Shown here: positions 57,408 through 64,000 of the stretch, one piece after another
How positions within the stretch are numbered: the stretch's first letter is position 1
How the letters are laid out: each line of letters starts with the position of its first letter
From: Pleurotus ostreatus/Saccharomyces cerevisiae fusant
Taxonomy: Eukaryota; Opisthokonta
Length of the DNA stretch: 64,000 nucleotides
Direction of reading: 5' to 3'
NCBI GenBank assembly: GCA_024196135.1
Contig: JAMQCK010000041.1
Location: forward strand, 79,863 to 143,862
Notes under the pieces: model-generated
Database searches by the model: none
Seen by the model: the letters and a program-made list of their open reading frames with translations, nothing else
Told to the model about the DNA's origin: nothing
Program-made: the position numbers and the translations under genes

Positions 57408-60400
57408 CTAGTATAAAATACGATACAAATGTTTATCAGTGAACGAGTTGACGAAGAATGTCTTACAGTGGTCCAGTACATTACTGCTTGTCCATTCGGG
57501 CGGTGCAACTCTGCCGAACTTCGGAAATAGATGGACGGATCGTCGCAACTGGGAAATGGGGACGATACTGGCCAGATGTCCGCCCCCGACAGCATCGTTC
57601 GTCGATACCTTGTACATACGGTGATCTCGTTCTGGTCTCCGCGAGAATGGCGTATACCACTCGACGTAAGCAAGATGGCGTGGGACAACAACCCCCGGGT
57701 TGAATGCGTAGCGTACAGCGACCTTGCTGAGCGAGAAGATAGCGCGTACACGACCCACTCGATGGCCTACAAACCAGGATCAGCATGTTATTGAGCATGT
57801 GCCCATTGGAGAGAGCGTACCTTGTACTCCCGTATCCATTGCTAGTCCGTCATTTAGATCAAACAAGCCGGTGTCGAACCGGGCAGGGATCTGACGGCCT
57901 TGCTTATCGCGTCGCGCGGGATGAACATGCACGGAGTCGACCGTTGTCTTCACATCGGTCCATGGATCACGGCGAGTGTATTTGACGCGATGTCGGACAG
58001 CGACCTTGTCGAAAGGGAGGTAGACATGCTCTGCAATGTCCTCCACTTGGCGAGCAGTATTGAGGGAAGGGTTATTCTTGATCGTGATGTATCGCGAGAG
58101 TGCAGGTCGGATGAACTGCGCGCCATAGTCGCGCTCCAGCTCCGTAAGCGTGGCGCTCCTTGTCGGGTGCTTTGCAAGCTCCTGCATTCGGTCGAGCTCC
58201 AGACCGGGAGGTGACCACCGAGCGCTGCTCGCCAGTGCAGGCGAGCCCGCAAGACGCCATCGCACGTACTGCCCGAAGCGAGCAACCCTCTCGCGTCGTT
58301 CGAGCCAGGTCGTCATTTGCGGAAGCTCGTTTTTGCGGTTCGTCGCAGCATAGGCTCGCTTGGCGTAGTCTATGTGCAGGCGCTCCGTGTACTGCGTGTT
58401 GTAGTTGTCTGTCGTGCCGAATAATTTGATCTGCGTCACGTAGTGGGAGGCGAAGTGAAGCTTCGGAAGATTGAAGTGCTCGCGAATGCCTAGCTCAACG
58501 AAAACATTCTTGTTCTCGTGGAAGCTCCCGAGTGCGTCGTTGACGAGCACTAGGGATTCGCTGGAGTGTACAGGAAATTGAGTGAGATATACGAAGTCGA
58601 GAATACCACGAACAGCGGCCACGATGCGCGGTCCCGCACGAGGTACCGCTACACCGTCGGGAAGATGGACAGGCGCACCGATAATAAGTCCGAGGAGCTC
58701 GGAGCATATCTCGTCGTGGGTTTGGCCGGTGACGTGAGTGAGCGAAGAGATACCGGACATGAAGATACGGATGTTATGGTTTGGGGGAAGGCGCCGACAG
58801 CGCGCATCGAGTTCTGCCGCGCCATATGCGTCGACTAGCCACGCAAGGAGATGTTTGACGACTCCTTGGTAGAGCTGATGAAGTACGTCGGGTGTGATTG
58901 ACCTATGAGGGTGCGCGAACGGCAAATCGCTCCAAAATGGCTCGCGGACAGGCCGGACACGGCTGGATTTGCAGCGCGCATACCACCCATCCTGATCTGC
59001 GGAGTTCAGCACCTCCATGACCTTGTCGAGCTCGCGTAGTGCGTTCTTGTTTCCATCCGCAACATCACGGTCAAAGACTCCGAGCTCGTTGTGAGTTGCG
59101 CCACAGAGCGAGCAGTCGCCATTGATCGTGCACGTCACGAGGACCTGTTCCGGATAGTCGCAGACGTCGCAGGCGAAGATTGGGTGACAGCTGCGAACTT
59201 TACCGTCCGCGGTGGCCATCCTCTCGCCGTAGACACCAGGGCCTTTGAGAGGTGCTGTTATACGCTTGAGACACGAGTGGAACAAGTTGGCGAGGCATCG
59301 ACGACGTGATGCAAGCGTCGGGATGTGCTTGAGGCCCGACGTGGGCAGGTAGGCAAGGAGGACGTATGCGCGCGATGATGGTTTCCGACGAATCTCCTTG
59401 GGTATATTGCCAATGGTCATGTACAAGGGGTAAGCACTTTTATTGCGAAACAGAGTCAATTGCGTTTTGTCGCTCGAGAAGATTATCGGAATGATCGTGG
59501 CGCCCTTACACTCAGGCCGAGCTTCAACACGCTTCTAGAAGGTCATCAGGATTAGGCCCTCAAAGTAAAGAAGTGACGGACCTGCGTATCCCACCACCAC
59601 TTTCCCGTGTTCATGTCGTGATAGAGACGCTGCTGTCGTGTTTCGTCCATGTAGTGTCGTTCCGGACAAAACATGAGCACCGGGCAGAAGTCAACGTCAC
59701 CGAGAAGGGCACGGACACAGGCCAGGATGTCGCGGTAGTATACGTCGAAGATCTGGCCAGCAACACTGACCTCATGGCGCTCGAATGGAGGACGCCCGGG
59801 GAGGTGTTTGTCGATGAGCTTGTCAAGCTCAGCCGTGTTCCGGAACGGCAAATCAAGAGCTTCGACAACCTGCGGGTGGATGTTAGGGCAATATAAGGAA
59901 AAAGACTGATTACTGACCCCATCAATCTGCATCAACTCGGTAAATGCGGTCGAGCTAGGACCGCGCACCTTCGCCCATTGGGCAACCTCCCATGCCAGAC
60001 GATGTCCGAAAACACCATATATGTTGTCGAAGGAGTCACCGAGCTTCTTCGCATAATCGTCATGCGAGGAGTCCACCTCGTCATCGTAGACTCGACCGGC
60101 ACCAGCGTAGCGCTCGACTACAGGGGGACGTCGCAAGCCATCCTCTGCTTGATCACGATCTGGATCTGCGCCAAAGTCATCGTCGCCATCAGAGTTCCCT
60201 TCATCGGGAGAGCCCATCTCAACATCCACGTCGTCAGAGTCGGAGTCCCAACTTTCGTCGTAGCCCATGAAGTCGCGCTCAGGCTCGGCGCCACCCTCTA
60301 GTTCTGCATTGTATGCATCAATCTCATCCTCGAGCTCGACGTCGGCCTCGAGCTCGAAGTCGGGGTCGAGCTCGGAGTCGTTGTCAAACACTCTGTCTCC

Positions 60401-60709
60401 CGATGCTTGAGGTTGAGCGTCCAGATCATCATCATATAAGCCCGGAAACTCGTCCATAGTGTAATTATCGTCATAGTCCCCAAAGAGGTCACCAGCAGGA
60501 TCGACGGGTATGCGCCTCTCGTTGGAAGGATCGGCGGGATCGGGTACGATGGGGGCATCCTGCATCACGCCAGCGGTATGCTCGATCTGCGGGGCAATCG
60601 GAGCGGGTACCACGGGCAGTGATCCATGCGCCTTGCGCTTGTGGATGTTGAGACCTCGCGCGCCCTTGCATGGCTTGCGACAGTCTCCAACATCGCATGT
60701 GACGATCAT
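57408..60709 (-). CDS. Plavaka-type transposase, intact, 1066 aa
   Basis: Exons on the minus strand are 59582-60709, 57821-59534 and 57408-57766 (3201 nt). The N-terminus has a C2H2-like finger (CDVGDCRKPCKGARGLNIHK with RKAH) and then a highly acidic region of about residues 60-200. The conserved core runs FCPVLMFCPERHYMDET, MNTGKWWWDTQ, (junction) IFSSDKTQLTLFRNKSAYPL, YMTIGNIPKEIRRKP, SITPDVLHQLYQGVVKHLLA and GTTDNYNTQYTERLHIDYAK. The end reads HLAYVEWYTPFSRRPE and SVHLFPKFG, then PPEWTSSNVLDHCKTFFVN. These are the hallmarks I know for the Agaricomycete Plavaka family, a group related to CACTA/EnSpm transposases with an RNase H-type fold. No stop or frameshift was found, so it may be active. 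The first intron has an unusual GTCCGT donor, but the junction is fixed by the motif. An extra 5' intron may end just before the ATG. Confidence 0.93.
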
Positions 60710-61302
60710 GCTGCAAGGGCTGGTTCAAACGAGTGCTTACGGTATAGAGCTGAGTTCTCACCTTCGTGTATGGGGCTGAGACCGCTCGCGTCTTCTGCAG
60801 GCGAGCGTAGTTGAGGGGAACTGAGTACACGTTCAGGGCAATATGGAGAGATTTGCGGAAGCGAAATCGTGCTGTGGCACGTGTGAGTATGATCTGTTTC
60901 CCTGGCTTCGACTCCAAGCTGCGCACCTAGCCGAAGCTGCAGGCTCTATACGTGGTGGTAACGTAGCGGCTTAGGGAATCCTTACACGCCCCCAAGATGA
61001 TACGGCTGTTTGAGGAGTTTGGCAGAGCGGGGAGAGGTCGGGAGACTGATACTGATGATGTGGAGTAACGGAGCGAGCGCGGCGAGGAGCCCGAGATGTA
61101 AGCGAGAGCGAGGCAAACGAAAGGTGATGGGGGAAGGAAAGAAGCCAACACGCCCCCTTCGGCCCGTAGCCCGTGGACCGGCAGCTGCCGTGCGCATAGA
61201 CCATTAAATAAGACACGTCAACGGCTTGGTCTAACCACGACGCCCATCTCGACGTCGACAACTAGATCCTCTACGACCCATCTAATTCACGACAACACCG
61301 CC
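60710..61302. promoter_or_regulatory. Shared upstream region of transposase and DUF6532-like gene
   Basis: The two start codons point away from each other, 593 bp apart, inside the element. On the minus strand an intron-like end (CCTTGCAG) lies directly before the transposase ATG. A run of CAT/CAC-rich sequence precedes the plus-strand gene. No TATA box was certain; TTAAATAA lies at 61203. Confidence 0.45.
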
Positions 61303-63596
61303 ATGTCCGCGACAAACGACTTTACTCTTACACCGGCGCAGAAGCGCCAGCGAACAATGGCGCTCAACCGGCAGCAAGCCCAGAGCGCTGGCAGCGCAGC
61401 ACCTTCGCGCGTTCGGAACGCGTCGCGCGCTATCTCGAATGCTGAGAACGAAGGCCATGGTGCGTAGCCTGCTTGGGGACTCGTACCTCCCTGCTGATCG
61501 GTCTACAGTGGCCCGAAATAATGCGCGTCCTTCAGCGGCACCAAATGGTTCATCGGCCAGGAAGCGGCCAGCGCCCGCTCCTGCGCAAGGTGCACCCGCT
61601 CCGCCGCCTAAACGTGGCCGTCCCCCTGCTGCTGAAGGTGCGCTCTCATATCTGACGTGGCTGAACACATGTTGATCGTATTGCAGCACGCCGAAGTCGA
61701 GCCCCAAACATCGGAGGGCAGTCCACACGAGCTGTGCCGCCTCGTCGCTCTCAACCCGCTCGCTCTGCCAACCCCTCGCGTGCGCCGGCATCGACAGGTC
61801 CGCCGTCTGCATCAACGCGTCGCGGGCTCGGTGGCTCGCAGGCGCGCCCGCAGCTATCCCACCCTCGGACGCAGACTGTTCAACCCCAGCAACCCTCGAC
61901 AGCGCCGACAGCTGACATCAACGTCAATGATAGTGATGGTGACGACGAGCTGATTGAGCGACCTCCGCGGCTGCGTCGTCCCCACCCTGCTGTTGTTGAC
62001 GATGAGGGACACGAAGATGAAGAGGGCGATGCGATGCATTACGAGGACTCAGCCATGGATGCGACGATGGAAGAGGAGCCTGAGGAGGACTCGCCAGTTG
62101 ATGAAGGCGACCCCATTGCCGAGGTGCGTTATCACTATCATGTACTATCATCTAAGCTGAAGTCTCGCAGGCTGCGATGTTCATTGATGATGGATTGGCG
62201 CAAGAGGACGAGGGACGCATGCCGCAGCCGCCCCCCTCGGCCGCGCAACTCTTTGACAGCGACGTGCATCCTGTCCAGGAGGTGAGTCCTTCATCGGGTG
62301 ATTTGGCACGTCTAAACGCGAGCAGGAAGCTTGTCGCCGATCGAGCAAGGCCTCTCAGCGACGTCGGGATGAGGTACGCAGCGCAGCAGCTTTCATAATG
62401 CGCATGCGACTGACCCATTGCAGATGCCGCAGTGGACCCCTGAGGTCATCGAAGTCAACGACGAGAACGACGCGGACACTGGCGAAGGCGCTCATGGGCC
62501 GTCACCTGTGGCTTGGCCTGGGTACAGCAACATTCGCAACGCACGCCACGGACGCGACCTTCCCGTCACTCAGCAGTCCCCCGAGATGCGTCTTCTGATA
62601 GACACGGCTGTCGACATCGCTTCCTACAACGCTCTCTTCGTCGATGCTATCCAGGAGCATCAAGATGGCTGCGATACGGACCACTACCTCCACAATGTCC
62701 TTGTCGAAGCTGCTGGCCTATTCACGGACACCCACCCCGCCTTTCTCCAACGTATGACGCAGGAGGTGGACTACACAGATCCCCTTCGACGTGTGGTATG
62801 TTTTTTGTTTGTTTGCTCACTGAGATGTACTGACGTGCTTGCTAGGTGATGCAACGGATCTCGACGCTGCGAAGCACATTCAAGAACCTCGCTGCCAAGT
62901 CTGTCGACTCTTGGTACAACTTGCCAACGCAGGACGCTGTGGAATGCACAGCGAAGGTGGAGACTTTACTGCACCAATCGGCCTTCAAGTTCCCTGAGGT
63001 GAGTCGTATGACTACACTGCGTCGCTGCGTGTTTTGACGGCAACAGGTGCCAGCTGGGTCCCCCGATGGTTCTCGACCGTACCAGCACCGGGCCATCATC
63101 AAGCTACTCTCGAGCATCGTCTTCTCGTCCAGCTCACAAAGCTATGTTAGCAAGTATCACCAGTATTTCCGTAGCTCGATTGAAAGCCTCCCGGACGAGC
63201 CCGAGTTACCGATCCCCACGGTGGCGCTCACTGCAACTGCGGTATGCCACTTCGCGAGCTTGTTCCCCTTGCACTCTGACCGTCATACCAGATCAACATC
63301 GCGCTGCGAGAGTACAACTCGACGTCCGGCCGCTACAACATCGTGTTCAACTATGAGGTCTACAAGCATTACTACAACGTCTACGTCCAGGACCTCGAGG
63401 GCTTCAAGCGCACGCAGCCCACGAAGTTCCACCGTGCGATGGCGAACCTTTACCACGAAGCTAGGTATGTTGTTGTCTGCTGTTCTCCCCGAACTCGTCA
63501 TTGATGAGCATTTGTAGCGGACGGTCAGGCGTAATAGGACCTATCACGGTCGAGTCGGAGACGGCGTTGTACAACGTTGCTGCTATGCCGGAGTAG
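61303..63596 (+). CDS. DUF6532-like protein carried in the Plavaka element, 617 aa
   Basis: Ten exons: 61303-61459, 61509-61637, 61687-62123, 62171-62281, 62326-62373, 62424-62795, 62846-62998, 63047-63241, 63292-63464 and 63518-63596 (1854 nt, no stop inside). Residues 1-340 are Pro/Arg/Ser-rich, with an early basic helix (TPAQKRQRTMALNRQQAQ) and an acidic run (DDEGHEDEEGDAMHYED). The C-terminal domain of about residues 345-600 reads RLLIDTAVDIASYNALFVDA, FLQRMTQEVDYTDPLRRVVM, HRAIIKLLSSIVFSSSSQSY, TAINIALREYNSTSGRYNIV and YHEASGRSGVIG. This is how I remember the Agaricomycete DUF6532 family, of unknown function. The spliced form with small exon 5 is required, because reading through shifts the frame. 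Its presence inside the element suggests a second transposon protein or cargo. Confidence 0.85.
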
Positions 63597-63977
63597 GTAT
63601 CCTACAGCTTTTCATGCTTTCTAGATAATAGACGACGGTTGATGATAGAATGACCCCTACGATTACTTAGACTATAGAGCATTTGATAGACTGTAGAGGC
63701 TTTCGTAGCACATGTGTTCCTTGAATACATCCCACATTCCTTTCCTACTTGTTTGCTGTGATGATTGCCTGAACCTCAATTATCCAAGTGACCAAAGATG
63801 CACCATTGATGGTATACGAGGGTGCGTTGGGTTAAAATGGTCCGAGCTGGTTAATTCTGGTGAGGACAAAGTCGGCATGGCTCGCAATATGTTCATACTG
63901 GTTCATTCGTCGCACAATGGTGCAGTGTGGTACAGACTGGTTTAATCGTGGACATTCGTGCTAAAAGCGGTACGACG
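63597..63977. other. Subterminal region of the Plavaka element
   Basis: No gene. Several imperfect repeats of CTGGTT(T/C)A(A/T)T occur between 63840 and 63960, as expected for transposase binding sites near a CACTA-like end. Confidence 0.5.
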
Positions 63978-64000
63978 TACAGTCTGGGGTTTTCCCGATG
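63978..64000 (-). repeat. Right terminal inverted repeat of the Plavaka element
   Basis: The minus-strand reading matches 57228-57250 at 21 of 23 positions. It is cut by the window end, so it may be longer. Confidence 0.78.

Larger units (their letters stand above)
57228..64000. mobile_element. Plavaka-type DNA transposon, two genes, nearly complete
   Basis: The left end at 57228-57250 starts CATCGGGAAAAACCCAGA and continues TTGTA. The right end at 63978-64000, read on the minus strand, starts CATCGGGAAAACCCCAGA and continues CTGTA: 21 of 23 positions agree. Both ends carry subterminal CTGG-containing short repeats (CTGGTAAAGT on the left; ACTGGTTTAAT and ACTGGTTCATT on the right). The inside holds an intact transposase on the minus strand and an intact DUF6532-like gene on the plus strand, head-to-head. 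The right repeat touches the last base of the window, so its full length and the target duplication cannot be read. Confidence 0.75.

Noticed and set aside
62282..62373. Read-through of the fourth intron in the DUF6532-like gene
   Set aside because: The frame stays open through the intron, but joining to the next exon then shifts the frame and destroys the conserved domain. Splicing with the small exon keeps it.

Overview
This is nuclear DNA of a filamentous basidiomycete, most likely an Agaricomycete. The genes are broken by many introns of about 45-60 nt with GTRNGT-type donors. The window also holds protein families typical of that class: a Plavaka-type transposase, a DUF6532-type protein and PurK-PurE fused ADE2. 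I give no species. All gene models are hand-built from frame continuity across splice sites. Total coding lengths were checked for divisibility by three, but nothing was searched against a database.

Layout. 1-6.5 kb is an ordinary housekeeping stretch: the edge of one gene, a coiled-coil protein, ADE2 head-to-head with the ribosome assembly factor RSA3, tRNA-Glu(CTC), and an NADPH-dependent reductase. 6.6-17 kb is gene-poor except for three paralogous two-finger C2H2 genes and one eroded relative. Two more members sit at 25 kb and 52 kb. 17.5-20 kb carries repeats and a pseudogene fragment of the gene at 29-31 kb. 21-29 kb holds a Ser/Pro-rich protein, a small TA-flanked MITE, a C2H2 gene and a second reductase with a 9-nt microexon. 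29-36 kb has a low-complexity protein, a membrane-protein relic and a repeat-bounded segment containing a Gag-like zinc-knuckle gene and a nested MITE. 36.8-47.6 kb holds the large nuclear-basket protein (MLP1/TPR), an unrecognised 260-aa protein and a seven-helix membrane protein. 47.6-57.2 kb is nearly empty apart from one C2H2 gene.

The last 6.8 kb (57.2-64.0 kb) looks like one complete transposon. A 23-bp inverted repeat at 57228 recurs at the very end of the window. Between the two copies lie an intact 1066-aa Plavaka-type transposase and, head-to-head with it, an intact 10-exon DUF6532-like gene.

The strongest candidates for something new are (1) this two-gene Plavaka element; (2) a repeat family carrying a row of tiny hairpins whose stems differ while the CGTTAT loop stays constant, with two inverted copies flanking the zinc-knuckle gene; and (3) the local C2H2 family, in which an intron always splits the codon just before the first zinc-binding histidine.
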